Assembly (NCBI RefSeq): GCF_014645695.1
Contig: NZ_BMMF01000006.1
Span: 9,322-73,321, forward strand
From: Salinarimonas ramus
GTDB lineage: Bacteria; Pseudomonadota; Alphaproteobacteria; Rhizobiales; Beijerinckiaceae
Direction: 5' to 3'
Length of the DNA: 64,000 nt
This document shows positions 51,366 through 59,506 of this stretch, in pieces. A program made the position numbers and the translations under genes. Below the pieces are notes generated by a model, which had not been told where the DNA came from, did not search any database, and was given only the letters and a program-made list of their open reading frames with translations. The stretch's first letter is position 1; each line of letters starts with the position of its first letter.

Positions 51366-51887
51366 ATGCTCGCGTCGCTCACCTCCGTTCGCGCCCTGCG
51401 CTTCGCCGCCATCGTGGCGATGCCCCTCGCCTTCGCGGCCTGCGCCGCGACCCCGCCCGGCTCCGAGCTCGGCGGCGGCGCCGGCGCCGGATCGGGCCTC
51501 GCCGGTGCGGCGACGCCGGGCTCGGCGCAGGACTTCACCGTCAATGTCGGCGACCGCGTCTTCTTCGAGACCGACCAGTCGACCCTGACCTCCACCGCCC
51601 AGTCGACGCTCGATCTGCAGGCGCAGTGGCTCGCCCGCTATCCGCGCTACGCCGTCCTGATCGAGGGGCACGCGGACGAGCGCGGCACGCGCGAGTACAA
51701 TTTCTCGCTGGGCGCTCGCCGCGCTCAGGCCGTGCGCGACTACCTCGTCGCCCGCGGCGTCGACGCGAACCGCCTGCGCACGGTGTCATACGGCAAGGAG
51801 CGTCCGGTCGCCGCCTGTGCGGACACGTCCTGCCAGTCGCAGAACCGCCGCGGCGTCACCGTCCTCGAAGGTGGCGCCGGCGCCTGA
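51366..51887 (+). CDS. pal: Peptidoglycan-associated lipoprotein Pal
   Basis: The 173-residue lipoprotein has a signal peptide with lipobox LAFAAC (Cys about residue 20). A Gly/Ala linker and an OmpA-like peptidoglycan-binding domain follow (NVGDRVFFETDQSTLT, IEGHADERGTREYNFSLGAR, VSYGKERP, NRRGVTVL). It anchors the outer membrane to peptidoglycan and works with TolQRAB. Normally it sits just before cpoB; here cpoB is at 17.3 kb and no tol gene is in the window. It is therefore either a relocated pal or a second paralogue. Confidence 0.9.
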   Translation: MLASLTSVRALRFAAIVAMPLAFAACAATPPGSELGGGAGAGSGLAGAATPGSAQDFTVNVGDRVFFETDQSTLTSTAQSTLDLQAQWLARYPRYAVLIEGHADERGTREYNFSLGARRAQAVRDYLVARGVDANRLRTVSYGKERPVAACADTSCQSQNRRGVTVLEGGAGA

Positions 51888-51928
51888 TCGCGCCCGTTGC
51901 CTCATGCGTCCCTTTCCGGCGCTGCCGC

Positions 51929-52405
51929 TCACGCGTAGTCGAGCGGCAGCGCCGTCGTGTTCTTGATCCGCTCCATGGCGAAGGACGAGGACACGTCGTA
52001 GAGGTCCGCCACCGCGATGAGCCGCTTGTAGACCCGGTCGTAGGCGGCGATGTCGGGCACGACGACGCGAAGCAGGTAGTCGACCTGGCCGCTCATGCGC
52101 CAGAGCTCCACCACTTCCGGGATCTTCGCCACCGCCTCGCAGAAATGCTTCGCCCAGTCGGCCTCGTGGCGGCTCGTGCGCACCATCACGAACACCGTGA
52201 CGCCGACGTTGAGCTTGTCCGGGTCGAGCAGCGCGACCCGGCGCAGGATCACGCCGGCCTCCTCCAGCTTGCGGATGCGCCGCCAGCAGGGGGAGGGCGA
52301 GAGCCCCACCGCGGCGGCGATCGCCTCGAGCGGGCGCGTCGCGTCCTCCTGCAGGCAGGCGAGGATTCTGCGGTCTATCGCGTCCAGGGTAATCGTTTCC
52401 GCCAT
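51929..52405 (-). CDS. Lrp/AsnC family transcriptional regulator
   Basis: The 158-residue regulator has an AsnC-type helix-turn-helix (LDAIDRRILACLQEDATRPL, AAVGLSPSPCWRRIRKLEE) and a RAM effector domain. It is the typical length and starts at ATG 52405. It is divergent from a DUF6356 gene, with 118 bases between starts, and may regulate it and itself. The effector is probably an amino acid. Confidence 0.92.
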   Translation of the reverse strand: MAETITLDAIDRRILACLQEDATRPLEAIAAAVGLSPSPCWRRIRKLEEAGVILRRVALLDPDKLNVGVTVFVMVRTSRHEADWAKHFCEAVAKIPEVVELWRMSGQVDYLLRVVVPDIAAYDRVYKRLIAVADLYDVSSSFAMERIKNTTALPLDYA

Positions 52406-52523
52406 TCGCCTACTCCGCAGAAAATTCTTCCGCGACGCTAGCGAACGGCGCCGAACTTCGCAAAGCGATTTCCGCCGCTCGGTGCCATCCTTCGGTCGTG
52501 TTCGCAAGCCGCAGGAGCCCCCG

Positions 52524-52787
52524 ATGCCGAACGAGACCGACAGCCGCTTCTCCTTCACGGCCCACCCGGCTTCCGTCGGCGAGAGCTATGTCGAGCACAT
52601 GGGCGTCGCCTTCTCCTTCGGCGGCCGCATGCTGGCGGCCGGGCTCGCCTGCCTCGTGCACGGGATCTTCCCGTTCCTGTTCACGAAGACCGGCTCGAAG
52701 ACGGTGACCGAGCTCCACGAGCGCATGGTCCGCAATCGCGTCCGCCACGCCCATCGCGAGGGCGCCGAGGGCGTCGTTCAGCGATAA
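52524..52787 (+). CDS. DUF6356 family small membrane-associated protein
   Basis: The 87-residue protein matches the alphaproteobacterial DUF6356 family: FTAHPASVGESYVEHMGVAF, a hydrophobic segment (MLAAGLACLVHGIFPFLF), then TGSKTVTELHERMVRNR. It has one or two membrane-embedded segments and unknown function. CAGGAG is nine bases before the ATG at 52524. Its last ten bases overlap the end of the convergent CIA30 gene. Confidence 0.82.
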   Translation: MPNETDSRFSFTAHPASVGESYVEHMGVAFSFGGRMLAAGLACLVHGIFPFLFTKTGSKTVTELHERMVRNRVRHAHREGAEGVVQR

Positions 52788-53275
52788 AGCGCGAGCCGCG
52801 CCAGCGCGAGATCGGCCGTGAAGGCGCGCCCGATGGCGACGAGGCCGACGCGCCGCACCCGCGCGAGGTCGAGCGGCGCCTCGATCCGATGCGCCGCGAA
52901 GCCCGCGAACGGCAGGCGCAGCCGCTGCCATTCCGGCAGGGCGACGAAGCTCGCGCGATAGGATTGCCACGGCCGCGTCACCTCCGCCGTGCGCAGGTGG
53001 ACGCCGTAGGTCTCGCCGTTGCCGAATACGTCGAGCTCGAGCCCGGCATGGCCGGAGAGGTCGATCGCCGCGCCGTCGGGCGCGAGATCGCGCGCCATCT
53101 GCAGGAAGCCGCCGTCGTTCTCCAGGCTGACGCGGCCCGTCAGGCGCAGCGCCGCGCGTCCCGCGACCATCTCGCGCGCGAGACCCCCGTCGGAGACCCC
53201 GCCCATCACGCGATCCGAGATCGCGCGCCAGCTCTGCGGCGCGTCGGGCATCGCGGTGAATTCGTCGAGGATCAT
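52778..53275 (-). CDS. CIA30 family protein
   Basis: The 165-residue protein fits the NADH:ubiquinone oxidoreductase intermediate-associated protein 30 family: SWRAISDRVMGGVSDGG at the start, ENDGGFLQMAR, and a jelly-roll fold of galactose-binding type with YGVHLRTAEVTRPWQSYRA. Mitochondrial CIA30 (NDUFAF1) assists complex I assembly; the bacterial role is unproven. The window also holds an NDUFA9-like gene, but not nearby. Its 3' end overlaps the DUF6356 gene by 10 bases tail to tail. Confidence 0.82.
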   Translation of the reverse strand: MILDEFTAMPDAPQSWRAISDRVMGGVSDGGLAREMVAGRAALRLTGRVSLENDGGFLQMARDLAPDGAAIDLSGHAGLELDVFGNGETYGVHLRTAEVTRPWQSYRASFVALPEWQRLRLPFAGFAAHRIEAPLDLARVRRVGLVAIGRAFTADLALARLALYR

Positions 53276-53452
53276 GGTGTACGGCCTTCTCGAGGTTCGC
53301 TCCAGAATGGAGCGGATTTTCGCGCTCGCCATCGTTTCGGAGAGGCGATGCGGTGAAACGAGCAAGGTTTTCCTGCTTTCGTGTGCCGCATGAAACCGGG
53401 CGAGGCGCCGCAGGCGTCCCGAGCCCGTCTCGTTGCCCTGCGGAGCCTTGCG

Positions 53453-53983
53453 ATGAGTGGCGTACACGATCTCCTGCCGACCCGTCTCGCGCACCGTCTC
53501 ATGGTGGCGACGCTCGCTCTCCTCGTCGTGTGCGCCGGTGCGGGCGCGGCGTCCGCGCAGTCGCTCCTGGCGCGCTGGGTCGATCGGGACGGCGCGGAGC
53601 TCGCGAGCCGTTCCGTCGACCTCGACGTCCTCGAAGGGCTCGACGGACGCACGATCGAGACGAGCACGCCCTGGACCGAGGGCGTGACCCGGTTCGACGG
53701 GCCGCGCCTGTCGGCGATCGCCGCGCTGGAGCCCGGCGCGCTCGTCGAGGCGCGCCTCACCGCGCTCAACGACTACGCCATCTCCATTCCCGCCGAGGAC
53801 ATCGTCGCGCACGAGCCGATCCTCGCGAGCCGGCTCGCCGGCGAGCGCATGCGCGTGCGCGATCGCGGGCCGCTCTGGCTCGTGCACGATCTCGATTCCG
53901 ATCCCGCTCTGCAGACGCAGCGCTACCATGCCCAGATGATCTGGCAGGTGCGTGACGTCGTCTTCGTCGTGGACACGCCATGA
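53453..53983 (+). CDS. PruR-like periplasmic pterin-binding protein
   Basis: The 176-residue protein has a signal peptide (to ASAQS) and a sulfite-oxidase/molybdopterin-binding-like fold without the usual active-site cysteine. The ALNDYAISIPAEDIVAHEPIL segment and WLVHDLDSDP fit this group. The Agrobacterium PruR protein of this type binds pterins in the periplasm and signals to a membrane partner. Here the stop overlaps the start of a membrane histidine kinase (ATGA), which strongly suggests that the pair works together. Pterin binding is inferred from family. Confidence 0.75.
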   Translation: MSGVHDLLPTRLAHRLMVATLALLVVCAGAGAASAQSLLARWVDRDGAELASRSVDLDVLEGLDGRTIETSTPWTEGVTRFDGPRLSAIAALEPGALVEARLTALNDYAISIPAEDIVAHEPILASRLAGERMRVRDRGPLWLVHDLDSDPALQTQRYHAQMIWQVRDVVFVVDTP

Positions 53984-55761
53984 GCCTCGCCCTCCGCTCC
54001 CGCGCGCCGATGACGCGCCGGCGCCGCGTCGCCCTCGTCTCGCTGCTCATCCTCGCCTGCACCGTCTTCATCGCCGCGACGGCGGCGGTCTACGTGCGCC
54101 AGCTCGAGCAGAAGGCGCTCCTCACCGAGTCGATCCGCGGCTCGGGCTGGACGGCCTACCAGGCGAAGCTCGAGCACGTGCGAAGCCTCGCCGCCCTCGA
54201 TCTCGCCCGTGCCGCCCCCGACGCGCGCCACCTCCAGGAGGCGAGCCTGAGGCTCGAGATCCTGCTCTCGCGCCTCCCGCTCATCAGCAAGTCCGACGAC
54301 AGCGACTTCCTGCGCGAGATCGAGGGCGTGCCGGAGATGGCGGCGCGCATGGAGCGCGACGTCGCCGCGATCCTCGACGGGCTCTACGCCACGGACCACG
54401 ACGACCCGGCGCTGCCGGGCCTGCTCGACGGCTGGAACGAGCGGCTCGCGGCCTACGAGGTCGACCTCCAGGCCATGCTCCAGGCGACGGTCGCCTACAA
54501 CGATCGCCTCTACAAGCGCGAGAGCGAGCTGCGCGAGGCGACGGCGATGCTGCCGCTGGGCTCCCTCGTGATCTCGGGGGCGCTCCTCGTCATCCTGCTC
54601 ATCACCCAGGTGCGCCGGGCCGAGAGCGGGCTCGACGAGATGCGCGCGGCACGCGCCCAGGCGGCGGAGAACGAGGCGAGCCTGCGGCGCGTGGTCGAGG
54701 CGGCGCCCGTCGCCTTCGTCGTCGCCGATCCGCACACCGACGCCGCGGTCTTCATCAACCGCAGCGCCGCCGGCCTCGTCGCCGCCGATCCCCGCGACGG
54801 CGCCTGGCGCGCCGCCATCGGCCAGTGCCGGCGCGCCGTCGCCGCGCGCGACGCGCTCGGCCGCGAGAGCGCCGAGACGGCGGTGCCCGTCACCCTGCGC
54901 CATCCCGGCGGCTGGCTGATGAGCTGCACGGTCCTCTACGCCCGCATCGTCTGGAACGGGCGCGAGCAGGGGCTCTATGCGCTGGTCGAGACGACGCGCA
55001 CGCGCACCGCCGAGCGCGAGGCCATGCAGGCCTCGACGCTGGCCGCCATCGGCGAGATGGCGGCGGCCATCGTCCACGAGATCAACCAGCCGCTGGCGAC
55101 CATGAAGATGGCCTCCTCCAACGCCATCGCCCTTCTGGAGGAGGGCGCACCGCCGGAGAAGCTCAGGCCCAAGCTCGCGCGCATCGACGCGCAGGTCGAC
55201 CGCGCCAAGCGCATCACCGACCAGATCCGCCGCCTCGTGCGCCGCGGCGACGAGCGGCCGCAGACCCAGTTCGCGCCCCAGGAGGCGATCGAACTCGCGG
55301 TCGGCGCCGTCGCCGAGCAATACCAGCGCGCCGGCATCGCGCTCGCGCTGCGCGTCGAGGACGCCCGCGGCGGCGTCGTCGCTGGGGATCGCACGCTGTT
55401 CGAGCAGGTGCTCGTCAACCTCCTCGTCAACGCCCACGACGCCTTCGGGACGCTCTCCGCCCGCGCCGCCGACGCGCCCGCGCCGCGGGTGCGCATCGCC
55501 GCGCGCATCGAGGAGGACGCGCTCGTCGTCGAGGTGCGCGACAATGCCGGGGGCCTGCCGGAGGAGATCGTCGAGCGCTTGTTCGAGCCCTTCGTGACCA
55601 CGAAGCCCGCCGGGCAGGGCACCGGGCTCGGCCTGGCGCTCGCCCGCAAGATCGTGGTCGACATGGGCGGGCGCATCACCGGCGAGACCGCCAATGGCGG
55701 CGCGCGCTTCGAGGTGCGCGTTCCGCTGGCGGCGACCCGCCTCGCCGCCGCGGCGGCCTGA
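53980..55761 (+). CDS. Membrane sensor histidine kinase
   Basis: The 593-residue kinase has two transmembrane helices (about residues 17-37 and 190-213) flanking a helical periplasmic domain of about 150 residues. A PAS-like domain, a HisKA domain with phospho-His in AIVHEINQPLATMKMA, and a HATPase domain follow (N box VNLLVNAHDAF, G1 DNAGGLP, G2 GTGLGLALA). The HEINQPL form is typical of DctB/FixL-like kinases. It starts inside the stop of the PruR-like gene and is followed 15 bases later by a receiver protein, its probable phosphoacceptor. Confidence 0.92.
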   Translation: MSLALRSRAPMTRRRRVALVSLLILACTVFIAATAAVYVRQLEQKALLTESIRGSGWTAYQAKLEHVRSLAALDLARAAPDARHLQEASLRLEILLSRLPLISKSDDSDFLREIEGVPEMAARMERDVAAILDGLYATDHDDPALPGLLDGWNERLAAYEVDLQAMLQATVAYNDRLYKRESELREATAMLPLGSLVISGALLVILLITQVRRAESGLDEMRAARAQAAENEASLRRVVEAAPVAFVVADPHTDAAVFINRSAAGLVAADPRDGAWRAAIGQCRRAVAARDALGRESAETAVPVTLRHPGGWLMSCTVLYARIVWNGREQGLYALVETTRTRTAEREAMQASTLAAIGEMAAAIVHEINQPLATMKMASSNAIALLEEGAPPEKLRPKLARIDAQVDRAKRITDQIRRLVRRGDERPQTQFAPQEAIELAVGAVAEQYQRAGIALALRVEDARGGVVAGDRTLFEQVLVNLLVNAHDAFGTLSARAADAPAPRVRIAARIEEDALVVEVRDNAGGLPEEIVERLFEPFVTTKPAGQGTGLGLALARKIVVDMGGRITGETANGGARFEVRVPLAATRLAAAAA

Positions 55762-55776
55762 CGAGGAGGCCAACCG

Positions 55777-56151
55777 ATGATCCTGGTCGTGGACGACGAG
55801 GAGGATCTGCTCGAGGAGCTCGTCGAGATGCTCGAGCGCTCCGGGCTCGACGTCGTGGGAGAGAGCCGCCCGCGCGCCGCGCTCGACCTCCTCGCGAAGC
55901 ACCCCGAGATCGACGTCGTCGTCACCGATTGGCGCATGCCCGGGCTCGACGGGCTCGCCCTGATGCGCGCCGCGCGCTGCGACCCGTGCGCGCGGCGTGA
56001 CCGCACCTTCCTCGTGATGACCGGCCACGAGGGCGAGGCGGGGCTCGTCCATGCGCTCGAGGCCGGCGCCGCCGCCGTGCTGCACAAGCCCTTCGGCGCG
56101 GATGCGCTGCTCGCGGCGCTTCACGGTCACGCTCACGCTCACGAAACTTGA
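55777..56151 (+). CDS. Single-domain response regulator
   Basis: The 124-residue protein is one receiver domain: acidic pair Asp6-Asp7, phosphoacceptor Asp51 in VVVTDWRMPG, conserved Thr in VMTGHEG and Lys in LHKPFGA. There is no output domain. It ends in a His/Ala tail (GHAHAHET). It sits between the kinase and a second regulator that carries a DNA-binding domain, so it may relay, buffer or compete for phosphoryl groups. Confidence 0.9.
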   Translation: MILVVDDEEDLLEELVEMLERSGLDVVGESRPRAALDLLAKHPEIDVVVTDWRMPGLDGLALMRAARCDPCARRDRTFLVMTGHEGEAGLVHALEAGAAAVLHKPFGADALLAALHGHAHAHET

Positions 56152-56197
56152 AGATTTGTCGTCTACCTGTGCGGGAGGGACAGGAGCCGACGAGCGG

Positions 56198-57019
56198 ATG
56201 ACGATCATGGCGACGGCCTTCGTGCGCGAGAACGCGCCGGACCAGGAGACCCTCACGGCGCTCCTCGTCGACGACGACGCGGACTTCCTTGAGGAGCTCG
56301 CCGACGGGCTGGAACGCTTGCGCGTCGGCGTCGTGTGCGCGCGCGACGCGACGGAGGCGCTCGCGGCCGTCGAGGGGCCGACGCGGATCGACGTGCTCGT
56401 GGTCGATGTCGGCCTGCCGCGCATCGACGGCATCGAGCTCCTGCGCAAGCTGCGCGCGCGCCGCCGCGAGCGGCCGCTGCCGGCGATCGTGCTCACCGGC
56501 GAGGCGACGCTGGAGCGCGCCGTCGCGGCCCTGCGGGTGGAGGCGCACGACTTCCTGCAGAAGCCCGTCGATGCCCACGAGATCGCCGCCGCCGTGCGCG
56601 CCGCCGCCGCGCGCCGGGACGAGACGCCGCCGACGATCGCGCTCCCCGATCCCGCGCGCGAGGAAGCTCCCAAGGCGTGCACGACGCCGGGAGAGCGCCT
56701 GGCCTCGCTCTTGGCCGTGCGCAAGGAGCGCAAGCGCATCTTCGGTGCGTCGCTGTTCGAGGACCCCGTCTGGGAGATGCTGCTCGACCTCGCCCATGCG
56801 GATTCGCGCGGGGAGGAGGTGGCGGTGACGAGCCTGTGCCTCGTCTCCGGCGTCTCCACCACGACCGCCCTGCGCCGCCTCGACGACATGGCGGCGGCCG
56901 GGCTGATCGAGCGACGGCGCGACCCCTCCGACGGGCGGCGCATCCTGGTGCGGCTCACCGACAGCGGCAAGGAGAAGGTCGAGCGCTACCTCGCGACCGT
57001 CGACCAGAAGCTGGGCTGA
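56198..57019 (+). CDS. Response regulator with MarR-like winged-helix output
   Basis: The 273-residue protein has an N-terminal receiver (acidic Asp25-Asp27, phosphoacceptor Asp70 in VLVVDVGLPRIDG, Lys in LQKPVDA). After a linker of about 30 residues comes a MarR-like winged helix (about 175-273, with VTSLCLVSGVSTTTALRRLD and RRRDPSDGRRILVRLTDSG). This receiver-MarR fusion is unusual among response regulators. An ATG at 56207 (MATAF) is an alternative start. It closes the four-gene signalling operon. Confidence 0.85.
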   Translation: MTIMATAFVRENAPDQETLTALLVDDDADFLEELADGLERLRVGVVCARDATEALAAVEGPTRIDVLVVDVGLPRIDGIELLRKLRARRRERPLPAIVLTGEATLERAVAALRVEAHDFLQKPVDAHEIAAAVRAAAARRDETPPTIALPDPAREEAPKACTTPGERLASLLAVRKERKRIFGASLFEDPVWEMLLDLAHADSRGEEVAVTSLCLVSGVSTTTALRRLDDMAAAGLIERRRDPSDGRRILVRLTDSGKEKVERYLATVDQKLG

Positions 57020-57046
57020 CTCACGCGGCGCCGCCGAGCCGCGTCG

Positions 57047-57841
57047 TCAGAACGGCAGGCTCGCGCTCGCCGCCGCCCGCGCCGGCTCCAGCGTCAGCCG
57101 CTCGCCCACCGCGAGCGATCCGCCCGCGACGATCTCGGCATAGACGCCGCAATCGGCGTGGCCGTAGGCCTGCATCAGCGTCTTCGGGATCGCGAGATCG
57201 CGGATGCCGGTGGTGGGATCGACGTTCGTCGCCGCGCAGCGCACGGTGCGCTCGCGTACCCGCAGGCGCAGCCCCGAGGGCCCGGCGAGGACGTGGTCCA
57301 CGAGGTCGAGCTCGGCGAAGGCCGGGAGACCCTCGACGACGAGGTTCGCTCGGAAACGCAGCGGATCGACGGGGGTGCCGACGCGTCCCTCGAGCTCGGC
57401 GAGGCTCGCGCGATTGACGAGCGAGACGTAGCCCGTGGGCGAATCCGTGAAGCGAAAGCCCTCGGGCGCGGCGAGGACCTTGGGCATGCCGTCGAGGGCG
57501 TCGCCCATGTAGGCGAGGAAGAACGCCTCGATCGCCGCGCGTCCCTCGCCCGTCGAGAGGTCGCCGCGCGCGGCCTCGGCGCCGCCATCGCGGATCGTCA
57601 GGACGTGCGTGTCGTGGTCGTAGCGCGTCTCCAGCCGAGCCAGAGCCTCGTGGCGCATGAGCATGAGGTAGTGCCGCTTCGACCGGTGGACCGGGTTTCG
57701 CGGGTCGAAGCCCGACGGGCCGTTTTCCACCGCATAGAGCCGATCGCCAGGCACGTAGGCGCCGGCCTCGAGCGCGACGCGCGCCATCGGCTCCGGGGAG
57801 AGGCCCTTGACGGGATAGCGATACAATCCGGCGATCCGCAT
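57047..57841 (-). CDS. MOSC domain protein
   Basis: The 264-residue protein has an N-terminal MOSC_N barrel (YRYPVKGLSPEPMARVAL) and a C-terminal MOSC domain with the conserved Cys in VRCAATNVDPTTG and a second in HADCGVYAEIV. The fold is shared with molybdenum cofactor sulfurases and YcbX-like proteins that handle Moco-bound substrates. It sits 25 bases downstream of a secreted protein gene and converges on the REC-MarR gene. Confidence 0.87.
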   Translation of the reverse strand: MRIAGLYRYPVKGLSPEPMARVALEAGAYVPGDRLYAVENGPSGFDPRNPVHRSKRHYLMLMRHEALARLETRYDHDTHVLTIRDGGAEAARGDLSTGEGRAAIEAFFLAYMGDALDGMPKVLAAPEGFRFTDSPTGYVSLVNRASLAELEGRVGTPVDPLRFRANLVVEGLPAFAELDLVDHVLAGPSGLRLRVRERTVRCAATNVDPTTGIRDLAIPKTLMQAYGHADCGVYAEIVAGGSLAVGERLTLEPARAAASASLPF

Positions 57842-57866
57842 GGCCCGTCTCCTGGAAGTGTCTGGT

Positions 57867-58853
57867 TCAGCGCGGCTCGAAGCGGCCGATTGCGAGATCC
57901 GGCGCGCTCGTGGCCCGGCGCGAGGGAGCCGTGCGTCCGACCCACAGATCGGTGGCGAGCCCGCTCTCGAAGGCGGTGATCGGCGCCTCCCGCCAGCCCG
58001 GCGCGTCCGCGTCGCGAACGGCGATCTCGGCGATCTCGGAGACCGAGCGGGTGACGTGGTCGCCGACGATCGCCGTGAAGGGGCGCCCGACGACGGGGCG
58101 GTCGAACACCACCTCGAGCACGAGCCGCTCGCGGTCGAGCTCGGCGAGCCGCACGGCGGCGCCGCCGCCCTCGACGAAGGCGAGCTGCATCGTGCGGGCG
58201 CGCGGCGCGAAGACGACGCTCTCGATGCGGGTGCGCAGGCGCTCGCCCTTGCCCTCGTCGAGATCCTGGAGAGGGCCGATGACGGCGCCCGCGCCGAAGG
58301 AGGTCGTCCCGCGGCCCTCGGGGGCGAGCGGGCGCATGCGCCACAGGCCCGTCGCCGTCTCCAGCGTGAGCACGGGCTCGGAGCGCCCGTCCTGCGTGAC
58401 CCAGAGCTCCACGAGAGCGTAGCCCCCCGGCTGGGCGTCGCCGACGCGAACGGGCACCTCGGCCGCGGCGAAGAGCCCGCCGGGGCGCTTGACGCCGACC
58501 AGCCTGAGCCCCGCATCCTCGTAGAGCGTATTGCGAACGGGCGGCTCGGCGGGGGCAGCGGCCGGCGCGGCCTCGCTCGCGCAGGCGAGGAGATCGGCGG
58601 CGGGCGCGTCCGACGCGCCGAGCATGGGCAGGAAGGCGGGATGAGCGGCGACGATGGTGAAGCGCCGCGCCTCCTCGGAGGCGAGGGTCAGCGCCACGTT
58701 GCGCGCCCCGGCGCACAGCGCGGGCACCGTGCGGTTCTCGATCGCGACGGCCAGCCCGTCGAGGCTCGCCGCCGAAGCCGGCGAGACGGGGGCCGCTGCG
58801 AGGGCGAGAGCGAGAGCGGCGAAGGCGGCGGCGTGGCGGAGGGGGCGAAGCAT
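57867..58853 (-). CDS. Secreted protein of unknown function
   Basis: The 328-residue product has a signal peptide (MLRPLRHAAAFAALALALAAA through SPASA). An all-beta-like mature domain follows, with no motif I recognise (GYALVELWVTQDGRSEPVLTL, ESVVFAPRARTMQLAFVEGG). Start choice is uncertain: ATG 58853 gives the cleanest signal peptide, while a GTG at 58883 would add ten residues. It lies upstream of the MOSC gene on the same strand and could be co-transcribed. Confidence 0.65.
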   Translation of the reverse strand: MLRPLRHAAAFAALALALAAAPVSPASAASLDGLAVAIENRTVPALCAGARNVALTLASEEARRFTIVAAHPAFLPMLGASDAPAADLLACASEAAPAAAPAEPPVRNTLYEDAGLRLVGVKRPGGLFAAAEVPVRVGDAQPGGYALVELWVTQDGRSEPVLTLETATGLWRMRPLAPEGRGTTSFGAGAVIGPLQDLDEGKGERLRTRIESVVFAPRARTMQLAFVEGGGAAVRLAELDRERLVLEVVFDRPVVGRPFTAIVGDHVTRSVSEIAEIAVRDADAPGWREAPITAFESGLATDLWVGRTAPSRRATSAPDLAIGRFEPR

Positions 58854-58981
58854 CTGGCGGGCGCTCGTGATCGGTCGGAGCACCCATCAACCCCATGCGC
58901 CGCCCCCGCGCAAGGCCACGGATGCGCGAGAACGCGCGCAGCGCGCGCGCCGTGTCCGCGATGCCGCTCGCGGCGCCGTCC

Positions 58982-59461
58982 TCAGACCATCGCGAGGGCC
59001 ACGGCGACCACGATGCCGAAGACCACGATGAGCGCGACGAAGCCGACGACGACGCGACCGTTCCCGGTTCGGGAGATGTCCGTGCCCGCCGGCGCGTCGA
59101 CCTTCGGCGCGTTCCTGGCGGCCTCCTCGCGGGCGAGGCGCACGCGCTCGGGGGACGGCGGGTTGCCGGCCACCTCGTCGTCGGTGCCGAGCATGGACGT
59201 GCCGGGATCGAACACGGCGTTCTTGTCGCCGGTGCGTCCGGAATCCACGTCCGCCTTGAGCAGCGCCGGGTTCGGCCGCGCGTCGTCGGTGGGCGCGTGG
59301 TCGCCGGTCATGCGCTCGGACGAGGCGTGGGGCACCATGTCGGGCGTCGGCGGCTTCTCGGTCGCGTCGGCTGGGGTGGAACGGCGCCCGGTGCGGAGCG
59401 TGCCGGTCGCGGGGTCGTTCGAACGATCCCGCGCGCGGCGGGACTCGGGTGTCGCGGACAT
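58982..59461 (-). CDS. Tail-anchored protein of unknown function
   Basis: The 159-residue protein is polar and low-complexity over residues 1-130, with no globular domain evident. It ends in one hydrophobic helix (VVVGFVALIVVFGIVVAVAL), so it should be C-terminally membrane anchored. GGAGG lies seven bases before the ATG at 59461. The family is not recognised. Downstream lies a 128-bp gap before the next minus-strand gene. Confidence 0.65.
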   Translation of the reverse strand: MSATPESRRARDRSNDPATGTLRTGRRSTPADATEKPPTPDMVPHASSERMTGDHAPTDDARPNPALLKADVDSGRTGDKNAVFDPGTSMLGTDDEVAGNPPSPERVRLAREEAARNAPKVDAPAGTDISRTGNGRVVVGFVALIVVFGIVVAVALAMV

Positions 59462-59506
59462 GTGCGCCTCCAATGTGAGACGCCAACGCCGCGGCGGCCC
59501 TCGCGT

